This document shows, piece by piece, positions 47,501 through 60,671 of a DNA stretch of 64,000 nucleotides (positions are counted from its first letter, which is position 1; each line of letters starts with the position of its first letter). The stretch is from assembly GCA_029216955.1 (NCBI GenBank), contig JANAVB010042357.1, forward strand, positions 35,179-99,178. The letters run 5' to 3'. The DNA comes from Iris pallida (lineage: Eukaryota; Streptophyta; Magnoliopsida; Asparagales; Iridaceae). The notes beneath the pieces were generated by a model, which saw only the letters and a program-made list of their open reading frames with translations, was not told the DNA's origin and did not search any database. A program made the translations under genes and the position numbers.

Positions 47501-48186
47501 AGGTTCAGGATAAGTGCATTGGTAGTACATGAGTCTCGATCTGCTTTTACTTAATTATATCTCTAACTATTGCTATGTTAGTTATTGCTGGTTTTAGTTC
47601 ATAATTTGGCTTCCTTTGTGGTACTTGCTATTTGGGGTCTGACCCCACTGGTTTTGTTTGGCCAGATATGATAGAGAAGCCCAGAGGATCTTCTGTACCA
47701 TCTACTCGACGGTGACTTTCCGGAGCACCAGAGTACCTAAGTGGGTTTCTTGTTTCATTCTTCCACTTGATATATCTACATTTGTCTTTTGTGGCATTTA
47801 GCCTCCAAGCACGTGTTTAGCTCATATTTTGGTTCTTGATATTTAGCCTACGGGCCTAAGCATGATGTGCGTATTCTAGACTATAGCTAGAGCTTATCAT
47901 GTATGACTATTACTCTTGCTAGATCTCTATTTTGTATGACTAGCTTCATGATCATCCATGTATAAATGGTTTGGGATGCTTTACTATTGTATGTCTGATG
48001 ATCATACTTCTTACTCCTTGTATAATTGCATGTGATTGAGATACCTAGGATCGACTGTTGGCTTGTAGAAGTAATCCCCATGTCTTGACAACTTATACGT
48101 TATTTCAGAGTACAGTTGTACTTTGGAATCGCGTAGTTGGCCTTGTCCGTCTCCACTTGCCAGTATTCTGGTTCTGGGGCGTGACA
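44596..48186 (+). repeat. 3' LTR of element B
   Basis: 3591 bp from TGTGAGACTCG to GGGGCGTGACA, preceded by an 'atttcgaagacagaatttttctaaggatggaag' polypurine region and followed by the target duplication GTCTT (48187-48191; left copy 10699-10703). It contains the same two tandem-repeat fields as the 5' LTR (45365-45590 and 45993-46320). The TATA seen in the 5' LTR is here TTTAAATAAAAA. Confidence 0.88.
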
Positions 48187-48232
48187 GTCTTACAGCCCTT
48201 GATGATTTCTTGTTTCTATTTATCCTTCCAGT

Positions 48233-48922
48233 ATGGCACCCATGACCAGAGCCCGTCGTCTGAGAGCAGCTGCAGCTCCGGATATGACTGAGAGCGTGCT
48301 TCTATTCTATTCTCTGGAAATAGTGACCCCTCCGGTTGACCAGGGGGTAGTTGCACTTCCTGCCATTGAGGAGGTGGTAGCAGCCTCACCAGGGAGTTCC
48401 CCCACCATTCAGGAGAGGGCTGCTATTTTGTCTGAGACCGAGAGTCTTCCACCGCCTCCTCTGCCTCCAGGAGTGGTACCCCATACCATATTCTTGGGAG
48501 GTTTGATTCCTGATGGAGCTCAGATGTTTGGACTCCTCCGGGATGTGTTGGAGATACAGAGAGTTCAGACCGAGATCCTGATGGAGCAGAATCAGAGGAC
48601 CCGACAACCGTGGGACCTAGTGCATTCTCGAGAAGAGACTAGTCCCAAGAGGATGAGAAACAATATCCACCAAGAGCCTCAGGAGTACCCAGACCATCAG
48701 CCTGTGCCATCCTTTCCAGTTCGGATTCCTGCCTAGCAGAGGCCAGTTAAGAGAGTGCCTACCTGTGTTTACTGTAAGAAGCTTGGGCATGTGTGGTCCA
48801 ACTGTAGGAGGAGGCAAAAGTTGTGCCTATTCTGTGGGTCAGGTGCACACAGGATACGAGACTGTCCTATTGCACCTATCCTAGCCGAGGCCCCACTTCT
48901 AGGAGAAAGTTCTAGCCACTAG
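48233..48922 (+). pseudogene. Mini-Gag of element A (first copy), tandem zinc knuckles
   Basis: A 229-codon reading from ATG 48233 to TAG 48920-48922 with one internal TAG (48734-48736, likely a former CAG). It has a basic N terminus (MAPMTRARRLRAAAA), an acidic/Pro-rich middle, a short coiled-coil-like helix (LLRDVLEIQRVQTEIL, about residue 105), then two intact CCHC knuckles, C-VYC-KKLG-H-VWSN-C and C-LFC-GSGA-H-RIRD-C. The capsid domain normally lying between helix and knuckles is absent, and no pol follows. The leader 48192-48232 joins to 10698 across element B. It probably binds element RNA and relies on a partner for capsid and enzymes. The second copy is at 52203. Confidence 0.75.
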
Positions 48923-49222
48923 ACCTAGTTGGTGGTGAGTATTTGACCTAGATATTAGTATGTCTTTTGAGATGAGTTTTGTTGCACCCCACCATTGCTT
49001 GTGTGTTCCTGGTACCTTATGATTGCCTTGTGCCATAGTATGGTTAGTGTAGTTAGATGAGACTTTAATTAATACTGCATGTCATGACCCTGTATGTTGT
49101 TCTTTCAATATTGAATAATTTAGATAAGGTTTTCTTAGACCATGATTGTTGGGGGCATGACCTTAAGAAGAGTACGACCAACTTAAATTTTGAGGACAAA
49201 ATTTTTTCAAGAGGGGAAGGAT
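48923..49222 (+). other. 3' untranslated region and polypurine tract of element A (first copy)
   Basis: 300 bp without coding content; the last 40 bp read 'aattttgaggacaaaattttttcaagaggggaaggat', a polypurine tract like that of element Z. Confidence 0.7.
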
Positions 49223-51257
49223 TGTAACTACCACTTTTCAAAATGAGGGTATTTTGAACTTTTGTAAAATTAATTATTTATTATTATTTAGTTAAATGAA
49301 TTGCGTTAGTGATAGAATTTAGTGAAACCTTAGAACCATATTGATTAGATGCTAGTCATGACTAACGGAGACGTAGTTAGTGGGATTAGAGAACCTTAAA
49401 TTCATTTCTAATTAATTAGTCAAGCCTCTAGTCTAATTAGAAACCACTTAGAATTTAATGACTAGAACACTAAGTTAAATGGACCCTTTTCTTAAAACTT
49501 GTCATGGAAATTTAGGAGGGCCTTCTAGACTCTCCACAAATGCACAAAATCTAAACTAAACCTAAATGGCAGCCCACCTTCATTAAATAGCCCCACTTCT
49601 TCATATTCCTCCCCTTTCATTCAAAACCAAAACTCTAAATTAAAGCTTTTCCCCCAAATTCCTTCTACCATCATTTCTTCTCCAAATTAGGTTTATTCTC
49701 TTTCCCTTGGAGATGAGAAGGCTCTATTAACTAGCTAGGAAGGATTTGGAGCCTTGAAGCATGAAGGAGATTCTAGATCTAGAAATTGTTCCTTGGGAAT
49801 CTATCTTCCAAGTGGTAAGAGCCTCTAAATACCCTCAAATTTCTTATTTCATATTATAGATGCATTCATTTAGGGTCCCCATGGCATTAGAAAGAATTTG
49901 GGTCAAATTTGAATTCGTTTGAGGTGTGTATCACGAGAATATCGGATACGCACATCAAGTGTTCGACGAAGTGTCTCTTAGGACTTTTGATGCTTTATTT
50001 TCAGTTATAATTAGTTATTATGGATGGTAATATACTGTAAATTGTTTGTGATATGTTATCTGTGATTTAGGGATAATTATTTAATCTAGAACACTTTATA
50101 ACCTGTATTTCATATAATAGGACTCTGTGACTCCAGTTCGGATACCGATACACATCAGTTGTTGCTCAGGATATCAGGCGAGTACATTCTCTATTAGTTT
50201 TTATTCATGATAGTATCAATATTGCCTGCTCTAGACTAATTTACTTGATGCTGACATATTGTTATCACGGACCAGTACTCTATGGATCTTGTCATGAGAT
50301 ATTATCTCCTTAACTGGTGCATCGATTATTTCATGTTTATGTACTTTACCATATGCATCATGTACTTTTGTATTCGTTATTCATGTACACTCATGTGCTC
50401 TCATGTACGTTCATGTTTTGTTATGTACTCCCATGTTCTCATGTATTCATGTATAAACTAACAATCATGTATATAATATAACTTGATCGGATCCTTGTGT
50501 ATTGAATGGGGTAGGGGGAGTAGAAGTGGTTATGTGATTAAATCTCTCTAGTATACTCATGTACATGTTGATTATACCTTCACGATAATCGAGTTACCGT
50601 AGAATAATTATGTACAACCTAAACCGATTACATAACCATATTGTGCTCTGAAACACTTATATTATTTATAGTTCATAGATTCTCTATTCTATTTCATATA
50701 CTCGGTTTACGTATCTATATCTCCTGTATTCCTGTACTTTTTTACAACACATCATGTACTTTATTTATTATTAGCTCTATATTTTCTACCATATTTTGGA
50801 ACTGCTTTCAGAGTTATGTATTCGCTCCAATCCTGATTGGATATGTTGATAAAATATTACGGAGAACTTGGAGGATCCAGCTAGCCTAGAGGAGACACCA
50901 GTAGTGCTTATAGTAGATTGTTGGGATATTGCCTGGGGTTTTCATTTTATTTTCATGAGTTGTGTATATAATACTCTACCTTGGGTTGTGATAATTACAC
51001 TAAAACTTATTTCTCTTTTGGATTGATTATACTTTAATATCTTTCTATTAAATCTGTATCGTGCTGTTATTTCCTCCTTAGCTGTTGGTGATTGAGTTGT
51101 ATCTTCTGATATTGTCCTCCAATTGGAGAGTATCTTGTACAGGTACTTATATTATATTTATTGTTGAGACCTAGGACAGCATTCTACAGCCGACACTGTG
51201 GTGTGGACTGGACGTACCTACGGTCTTGTGCCCTTACACTAGGTACGAGTCGTGACA
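49223..51257 (+). repeat. Middle LTR of element A (short form)
   Basis: 2035 bp, TGTAACTACCAC to GAGTCGTGACA. It serves as 3' LTR of the first A copy and 5' LTR of the second. It lacks the 2.9-kb segment present in the LTR at 4841; the junction lies at about 50069 ('gatttagggataattattta'). Confidence 0.88.
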
Positions 51258-52202
51258 TATTTTTATTGGTGGCCCATGCAGGTCGAGATTCGCATTAGTG
51301 CGATGTCGTGGTAGCGCAACGACTTAGTTGTACTACTGCGAGCCTGCGATAAAATATAGAAAATAAAGTATTAGAGCGAGAGGATACTCAATCCCAGTTA
51401 GAATATCTTGAGAGATTCCTGGGACGACCTTGAGAATCTTATTCGAACTTCAATTTGAAATCCCTTCCACTTGTTTCTGTTCACCCTTGCTCATTGTTAT
51501 TGAATTTGATTTCTGATGGTTCGTTGTTGATTTTGGAGATAAATTTTTTGGCCAGAGTTACAGTATCTTCTGATAACATATGTTGACAAGGACAATAGGG
51601 AAGGTAAAACGTCTACTTGGTTATAGAGCCTGGAGTTTATCGTAGCCATATTAGCCGGCGTGGCAGAAACGTAGAGACTTGACTTCGGATGTATATATCT
51701 TGGATATGATTTTAGAATTACTCACAGCTATACTAGTCAGCATAGCGAGGATTCCAGACGACATGATTTTAGAGGTGCATATTCTAGTTATTGAATCTAC
51801 CATTTATCGCAGCTTTGTTTACTGGCATGACGAGGATTCTGAGTATCATAATTTTGGACGGACACATATGATTATTAGATTGTATCTTGAGAATGATTCT
51901 TAACATATCATCTCTACCATTCACTTCTATTATTATAAAATTATGTTCCATCATCAATTAACTTAGGAGTAGGGATGCTTTCAGTTATTTTCAGACTAGT
52001 TCTTTGCAGATTTTGATTTTATTTATAGTTTTTTATGATATGATAGTTTGGTGGCTTGAGTTGATAGTTAGCATTTGTATTAGAATAGTAACCAATTGTA
52101 GTTAATTCTCTGTTATTTATAATAATCACCAATTTTCATATATAGAATGATAGTTTGTCTTACAGTCCTTGATGATTCTTATTTTCCATCTATCCTTCTA
52201 GT
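51258..52202 (+). other. Leader of element A, second copy
   Basis: Aligns with 9783-10698 plus 48192-48232. It contains the leader hairpin at 51311-51336 and, at about 52153-52165, the uninterrupted 'gtttgtcttacag' sequence corresponding to the B insertion site. Confidence 0.8.
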
Positions 52203-52890
52203 ATGGAACCCATGACCAGAGCCCGTCGTCTGAGAGCAGCTGCAGCTCTAGATATGACTGAGAGCGTGCTTCCACCTCCTATTGATCATGAGATAGTGAC
52301 ACCTTCAGTTGACCAGGGGGTAGTTGTACCTCCTGCCATTGAGGAGGTGGTAGCACCAGGGAGTTCCCCCACCATTCAGGAGAGGGCTGCAATTTCGTCT
52401 GAGACCGAGAGTCTTCCACTGCCTCCTCCTCTGCCTCCTGGAGTGGTACCCCATACTATTCTCGGAAGTTTTGATTCCTGAAGGAGCTCAAATGTTTGGA
52501 CTCCTCCGGGATGTGTTGGAGACACAGAGAGTTCAGACCGAGATCCTGAGGGAGCAGAATCAGAGGACCCGACAACTGTGGGACCTAGTGCATTCTCGAT
52601 GAGAGCCTAGTCCCAAAAGGACAAGGAGCAATATCCACCCAGAGCCTTAAGAGTACCTAGACCATCAGCCTGTGCCATCCTTTCCAGTTCGGATTCCTGC
52701 CCAGCAGAGGCCACTTAAGCGAGTGCCTACCTGTGCTTACTGTAAGAAGCTTGGGAATGTGTGGTCCGACTGTAGGAGGAGGAAAAAGTTGTGCAAGTTC
52801 TGTGGGTCAGCTGCACACAGGATACGAGACTATCCTATTGCACCTATTCTAGCCGAGGCCCTACTTCCAGGAGGGAGTTCCAGCCATTAG
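52203..52890 (+). pseudogene. Mini-Gag of element A (second copy), frameshifted
   Basis: Starts MEPMTRARRLRAAAA at 52203. The frame is lost at about 52465 (relative to the first copy) and regained for the C-terminal part ending at TAG 52888-52890. The two zinc knuckles are present but damaged: the first has Asn in place of His and the second has Tyr in place of the last Cys. This copy is more decayed than the one at 48233. Confidence 0.75.
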
Positions 52891-53190
52891 ACCTAGTTGG
52901 AGGTAAGTATTTGACCTAGATATTGGTATGTCATTTGAGATGAGTTGTTGTTGCACCCCACCATTGTTTGTGTGTTTTTGGTACCTTATGATTGCCTTGT
53001 GCCATAGTATGGTTAGTGTAGTTAGATGAGACTTCAATTGATATTGCATGTCATGACCCTGTATGTTGTTCTTTCAATATTGTATGATTATATAAGGTTT
53101 TCTTAGACCATGATTGTTGGGGGCATGACCTTAAGAAGAGTACGACCAACTTAAATTTCGAGGACAAAATTTTTCTAAGCGGAAAAGGAT
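52891..53190 (+). other. 3' untranslated region and polypurine tract of element A (second copy)
   Basis: Aligns with 48923-49222 and ends in 'aatttcgaggacaaaatttttctaagcggaaaaggat'. Confidence 0.7.
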
Positions 53191-53791
53191 TGTAACTACC
53201 ATTTTCTAAAATGAGAGTATTTTGAACTTTTGTAAAATTGATTATTTTATTATTATTTAGTTAAATGAATTGTGTTAGGGATAGAATTTAGTGAAACCTT
53301 AGAACCATATTGATTAGATGCCAGTCATGACCAAGGGAGACATAGTTAGTGGGATTAGACAACCTTAAATTCATTTCTAATTAATTAGTCAAGCCTCTAG
53401 TCTAATTAGGAACCGCTTAGAATTTAATGACTAAAACACTAAGTTAGAATGGACCCTTTTCTTAGAACTTATCATTGCAACTTAGGAGGGCCTTCTAGAC
53501 TTTCCACAAATACACAACCCTAAACTAAAACTAAATTGAGTCCCACCTTCATTAAATAGCCCCACTTCTTCATCTTCCTCCCCTTTCATTCAAAACCAAA
53601 ACTCTAAATTGAAGCTTTTCCCCCAAATTCCTTCTACCATCATTTCTTCTCCAAATTGACCCAAATTAGGTTCATTCTCTTTCCCTTGGAGAGGAGAAGG
53701 CTCTATTAACTAGCCAGGAAGGATTTGGAGCCTTGAAGCTTGAAGGAGATTCTAGATCTAGAAATTGTTCCTTGGAAATCCATCTTCCAAG
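53191..53791 (+). repeat. Third LTR of element A, left part
   Basis: Begins TGTAACTACCATTTTC and matches the first ~600 bp of the other A LTRs up to 'catcttccaag', where element D is inserted. It resumes at 63786. Confidence 0.85.
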
Positions 53792-56700
53792 TGTAGCTCC
53801 CCTTCCCGAAAAATTTAGAAATATTTTTGTTATTATTATTTTATTCGAATTATGATTTTTAGATTTTATAATAATTAGTTAGTTATTTATTACGGTAGAT
53901 GACTTTAGCCATGATGGAGTTTTGAAGTACAAGACGGCTAAGAATCATGGCACGGATAGTGCAGTAGCGTGTTTTGACTAGTGTATCGCCATGGTAGAAG
54001 AATGCAAAGCTATAGGAGTGTCATAACTAGGAAAACCAGGCCAAGTTGCCACTTAATCCGTGCCGAAGATTTTATTATTATTTAATTATATTATTGAGTT
54101 TTTGGGAATCATGTTGTACCGAACATGTCCAGATTGGACCCAAGTCAAATCCAAGCCCATGTAGTCATGTAGAGGGACCAAATACGGCCTTCTAGACATG
54201 TTTGGTAAATGTAAATATTTTGTATATATTTTAGGAGTTGGCAATTATTTTCTAAATATTATATATGTAAATTATAGGTATTACTAATATTAAATAGCGT
54301 TTTAGAATATTTATACGATTTTCTGGGGCCCAGTAATGGGAGTATATGATATGCCCATCCAGGAGTTACTATTGAATTATTTTAATTACCAGTAGAATTA
54401 TTATTAATATTATTATATGGGATTATTGAGAATAAACTATTTATTATTATTAGTTAATGTTAATTTATTCTTTATCAAAAGAATAAATATATGTGTAAAT
54501 GTGTATGTGTATATATATAAATATAGGTGTGTATGTTTATGTACATATAAATATATATTCAGGCATATATGTATACGTATATATTGTGAGCGTATATATA
54601 TACGTATATATGTATAATAGATATAAGAAATAGAAAAAAAAAGAAATTAAAAGCAATGAAATCCCAGCCAAACCATGCTAGGCCGAACCCCAGTAGCAGC
54701 AGTGGGCCCAGCCTAGAACCCTTCCCAGGCCAGGCCAACAATCCCAAACTAGTCCTCAACTGAAGTTAACCAAGTCATTGCTGAGTTCCCTAGTTGCATG
54801 CACTAATGGCTGGATTTGCATTTGCAACTAGACATTCCCTTTCAGGGACCTTGCTGCAACTTTGCAAAAGAGTTAGCATAAACAAGCCTGTCCCTAACCC
54901 GAACCGAGCGTATTATACGCACAGCGTGTATATACTAGACCGAGAGAGATCGAGAGAGTTATCTCTCAAAAACACGAAAACCCTAAGAACCTAGCGCCGA
55001 ACCCAACCCAGGTGGTTGCCCCCACCCCCCCCCCCCCCCCCCCCCCCCCCCGCCGCTGGCCGGCCACCGCGGGCGGCCGTCGGCCGGCAACAAGGCCACG
55101 AGCGCGCGGACATCAGAACCAAGGCAGCAGCAGCGGCAGAAATCGGATACTTTCGAGATAAATTTCTCCCACCTCGTTCAACTATTTCTGACCTACAAAG
55201 TCCTACGTGTAGACAACATATACGGCTATCAATCCTTCAAATAGTTTCCCTTAAATCGCACTATGTGGACGATAATCGAGTTCAAAAACTTGAAAAAGAT
55301 TAGTTTGTGAAATATTGAAACAGGGAACAAAACAGTTTTCACACCTATTGGAAGGCCGATCTTGGTCGAAACCGTTGAGAATCTAGGAAACCAATTAACA
55401 ACATTTAGACAACCTAGCCGTGAAAAAACTTCATTATTAGTTTTATTTATCGAGGATTAGACAGTAGTGGAAATCGATTGAAAATCAAGAAAAACATAAA
55501 AAACAATTGTTGAAAAACATAGAAATCCTTCGATACGACGTACGTCCGGCCATTCCGGTCGACGTGGTCATGAACCGAAAGCATCGAAGGTGCACATGGC
55601 TTCTTGGTCGAGTGGGCTTTGACGGAATTCAAATTGGTCGCGGTGCACGACGAATTTGATGCGTATCCGTCGAATTTACCAATATCGGCCTCTGTGCATT
55701 TCCCAATTACTTTGTGCATGTTCATCAGATTGAGACGAACTTGTGCCAACAAGACCGTATCATTTTTATGGTCCTGTATGCCAAGTTTGGTCCAATTCTG
55801 ACACAGTGGAATCGGAACGCCGTTTTGCGGGTCCCACGGTCCGACTCAACGCGGGATTTTGTGCACGCCCGCCAATCCAACTCTGGACATACGTTTGAGT
55901 TCGTATCGAAAAATCGGAATGTTGACATATATTTGATGACTTTAGAGACAGTTGACTCTGGCACACTTTTTGTTGTAAAGCGGGTCCAACGGCGGATACC
56001 GTTTTGATCCGAAATTACCGTTTTGCCCCTGTATCCAGAATTGGACTTAAGGACAGGCAATTCTAGCTAATTTGACTATTCTGAGAACGTTGGTACTATT
56101 TATTTCAGAAATTGGAGACTTCTGCATATGTTGACTGATTGTGGCTCATTCAGTGGTATAGTATTATTGGTTTCACCAGCTAAGGACCTCAGGCAAGTGC
56201 ACTTTGATTGCTTTCGATTCATAGTAGTCTTTTCATTTCATGTTTATACTATATCTTGCTGCTTGTTGACACAATCGTCACATGGAGTAGTCGGAGGAAA
56301 AATATCTCCGTATACATGTGGACTACCCAGAACTATCCCAATATGTCTAATCTTGACTGATAGCAGCTGCACACGACACGTGCAGGGTGCCGTATTTACC
56401 CCTAGCCGTTCACATGTTGAAAATGATATTTCACACCACATAGGTAGATGTCTTTTATTTTTTCCTTTTTCTTCACTGTGCCATGTCTTTAGTACTTTCC
56501 AGTTTTCATATCTCATATGTTAATTTTCATGTCTTGTTAATTCTATTGTGTTTTCGCATTACCGTCGGTTGTGTACTTGTTCCATTCCTGACTGAAAACC
56601 ATCATTTTTCAGGTTTAGCTGTGGCTTCACTTAGCTTGGAAGATTCGGGTGTACTTGCAGATAGAAACCTAGAAATAGATTTGTATCATTTTTATTAACT

Positions 56701-56894
56701 GTGAGAATTGTGTATTTTTTTAAATATAAATATTGTAAATGTGTAATAAACTTAGAAATATGAATGCAGCAAATATTATATTTTATGATTTTGAGCATTT
56801 ATTTCTTGCGGGCTTGACAGCGTTCTAACGCCGACTCTGCGCGTAGGCTGGCTTGGACACGTCTCGTATCCGAAAGTGGGTGCGGGTCATGACA
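53792..56894 (+). repeat. 5' LTR of element D
   Basis: 3103 bp, TGTAGCTCCCCTTCC to GGGTCATGACA. It contains an AT-rich (TATG/TATA) palindromic field (54487-54620) and a homopolymeric C run (about 55021-55050), which in the 3' LTR is only a short C-rich stretch (61915-61926). The last 80 bp resemble LTR ends of A and Z. Confidence 0.9.
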
Positions 56895-59800
56895 AGTTTT
56901 TATGGTGGCCCATGCAGGTCAATTTTCGTAAAAGATTGCGAACTCGTGATGGTACTTAAGTTAGTCGTACCATTGCGAGCCTGTGCCCAGGAAATGCTCA
57001 TTCACAATTAGGATTAAAATAATTTAGAAGAATAACTAGGACTAGGAGTCCCGTATTCAAATCAACCATTGGGTAGTTAAGGTTATTAGATAGACCATAC
57101 AATTTAGATAGCTTGCTAGATCCCTATAGGTACACTATTACTTTCGATATCACAATGTGATCCAATGTGGATATACTATTCGCTTGGTATGTTAGACTTG
57201 CCTATAATTAAGGCATTTTTTGATAAACTATTTAATTTTCTTTTGCTCTATTAGATATAAATATCACATCATGAGTTAGAGTTACCTATTTTAAATTCTA
57301 TTTTGTTGTAAGGAACTGGTTTATAATTTTTGATTCTGCTATTCATATACAAATCTCGAGGTAGATTGATTCAAAGTCTTTCACTCAACCATTGAAATAT
57401 ATATGAGATAAATGTTAGGATATTCTTATTTTCCCTGTCTTCAGTTATTTTCTTTCTGGTCAACCTTTTTATTTTAAGGATTGAGACACATAGGTAGATG
57501 TTTACGCTCAATCATAATCAACTGACTTGAAACTCTAGCAGCTCCTTTAAGTCCTTAGGAATATAGTTAGAGTAATTAAATGACTGCGATGACTAGATAG
57601 CAGCGCACTGTCGCCAATTATTAAGAGTGGAGAATGTGGGTTCATTGCAGCTAGCAGCGCACTGGCGAGGCACAACCCATATAATTGAAATTATTTCGAG
57701 GATCATAGGTTATAGAACATTGCTAAAACTATGTCATAGTTGACCTCTTAGATCTTAGATACCCTTGTTACAACATAAGGTAGAGTACCTGATAGCATAT
57801 CACCGCTGAATCACAAACCAAGGGTTTACCACCACCCGAGTATACGGGCGAGGCATAATTCTCAATGAAATGAATTCAGATGTGATTACGAGTTTAGGAT
57901 ATTATAGAGGATAGGAAAGTGCCATGTATGCCCTCTAAGATCCAAAGCCAATACTAGTAGAAGTTCTATAGCATGCCTCCCCACCTCGCATTATATGGTC
58001 ATTGTGATCTATCGACGAGGTAATGACTGACACTAATAGGTTTACTTAGAACATAGAATTCAGAAGTCCATAACCCATTAGTCGACCAAGGCCTTATGGA
58101 TAGAAGATAGTAGGATGTCTATATAAGCAATGACACCATGTAAGGTTTTAATTCTCTCAAAACTCGAACTACTTGTATCTCTTTTCAAAAATCTCGCATA
58201 CTTGTATTTTGACTATCTTAACCAACGCTGCTATTACAGCCTAGTTTTGCAAGCTTACTATTTATATCAAGCTTGATTCAAGACACATGTTTATTGGGAA
58301 TGCCCACTAACATATTGTCTAATCAGAGTCGATGTACTACGGTCTGATCAACCATAGTGCACTCGGTTCGCTCTCTTTGATTATCCCGCGTAGATTGAGA
58401 TATAGAGGTATCCAGGATCTCATTCGTGAATGTGTTGACAATTCCTCCTGAATTATACATTCGTCCTTGAATTATGTAATTGTATTCAATGACATATTTC
58501 TTGAACTCCTTATTGCTTTTGTCTTTCACTAATTGGAAAGACGAACGCTCGTAATTAATAGATAGATACAGAGTATCCCCATGGCTATGAAAGTTGTATA
58601 CACAAGTATAGCTATCCACGACCAGCCATGTGACAAGAACCTTGCCTTGAGTTACTTATCCTCCCTTCGACCCTAAAACCTACTATCTTGATCTTCTAAT
58701 CATTGGAGTCCGAGAATGATTAGGATCTTTCCCTTGATCAAATGCCAACTTAGGAGACTATCTATTCTCGAGAGACCGAATGTTATGATCCTCTAAATCA
58801 TTTGTTTGAAGCTTGATTTAACTAGAACCCTGTGACAATAGTCTGGCAGGTTTGACATACATAGAAATTTATGACTCAATTGTTAGAAATCTTTTGCCTT
58901 AGAAGTTGGTTACCCCGTCGATAACTCTTGTATACTATGTACGATTAGGTCATTCTATTTTATCGACCGTGTGTCATTATACACACTCGTTTTCCAATTA
59001 TTGAGGAACGATCCTTGACTTGACTTATATCTACCATATCCCGTGCCGTCGTGTCTTATTCTTTATTAGCAAGAGTCGAGGTGCAAATATTCGAACTCTG
59101 AAATCCCTCCAACCTTATCATTTCTAAAACCTTATCCGAGCTTCTAAGGTGGGTAGACTGTAAGACTTCTAAATTTTGGGATATATGAAGATTACCGATT
59201 GAACGGAATAATTTCCATAGGCTGATAGTTAGTGCCCTATGGACTCCCACTTTCCATTTAGATCATTTTGTATCCCCGGTCGTGCCATTAATATTCGGAA
59301 CACGAGACCAGCTGTTACCTTCTAACAAATTTCACATGCAAGATCTAGACGAGTCCAATTCATCTAGGTATACCATGTCCCACTCAAACCCGTCCCCTTA
59401 TACTCTATTTTTGTAGTACGACTTTCAGGTCAAAAGGACTAGTATATCCCTTACTATAATACCGTTATACTTCCCGACTTCCACTAGAGCCTCAACCTTG
59501 ACTCAATTCCTTTGACCCAATATATGGTGGTGATCTACTCGAAGCCAACTACGCACATGCTACTAGTGTGTCACCCAATCGAGGCCTCATGTGCTACTTA
59601 AACACAAAGGTCATGGAAGGCGTATTTCGGGCTTTATGAACCTAGCTAACCAACCTAACGGGCAACTAGCTCAACCCCTTGGATAGAAACCTATTCTAGA
59701 ATACCCTAATTTAGTAGGAATAGTTTTATCATTGGAATCTTGTCCAGTCCATATAGATTGCAATCCAAGGTTCATCCAACCAACGAGGGATGTCCAAATC

Positions 59801-60671
59801 AGGAAGCCCATTAAGACTCATTAAAACCCATCCATGCATACCACGATTTTTGGACTAGAAAACCAAACTATTTGAACTAGGTCCCTACACCCATTATGTA
59901 TTCTCCACCTCTTAGGATGTGGTGTCATTCGTAAACCATTATCTCCTCTACCTGAAAGTCGTGACACGATCTTATGTTGCATTATATCCCTTGCTCGTGT
60001 GTTTAAATAACCACGGAAAAGATCACAATCTTAATTTCTCAAAATTTCGTTCTATTATAGAACCTGTTTAGATTAATTTCGAGAATAAAATTTTCGTATT
60101 GCATGGGTTGCAAGCTCCTCTAAGAAATGAAAGGTTCTTCAATTTAGCAAGTGACTAGACTAGAGTAGCCCAATCTAGCAAATAAGTCAATGGTTAATAA
60201 ACCTTCTATCTATCCGCATCATTGGATACTCTCTACCGCTCTTGAAACTTCATAATTGCTCACGATTATTCTTTCTTATCTTCCTGTCCTTCCTATTTCG
60301 GAGCAACGAATGGTCATGCTTACTTGTATTTACCAATATTTCTTAGCTACTTGTGTAAATTTGTTACTTGTGAAATCTTGAGTTGCTTAATAGATAAGAA
60401 AAGCTTATAGATGCCTCATGCAGTAGATATCTGTTGGTAGACGTTAGCAACTAGTTAGATGATTATAAGATTTTACTCTCGAGGGAGTAGTGTGACCAAA
60501 GGTGGGTAAAAGTCCTCAAGTATTCGGAGTTATAAAATGAATAGGAGTATATAAAATATTTTGAGAAATTAAATTGAGGAGATTAAGGTTAGGGTAGACT
60601 TTCTTTTGAATTTTAGAAATAGTTATGATATAGAATTTCGAGGATAAAATTATTTTTAAGATGGGTAGATT
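56895..60671 (+). other. Internal region of element D, no coding content seen
   Basis: Begins with 'agtttttatggtggcccatgcaggtc' and a perfect stem ATGGTAC/GTACCAT (56949-56955, 56967-56973). The following 3.7 kb are stop-dense in all frames, with only short scattered readings (for example a 98-codon minus-strand one at 58323-58619 that has no domain). It ends in 'tttcgaggataaaattatttttaagatgggtagat', a polypurine tract. Confidence 0.7.

Noticed and set aside
56128..56698. Readings within LTR D (131 and 71 codons)
   Set aside because: They lie inside an LTR, and the corresponding reading is not preserved through the 3' LTR copy (63000-63600).
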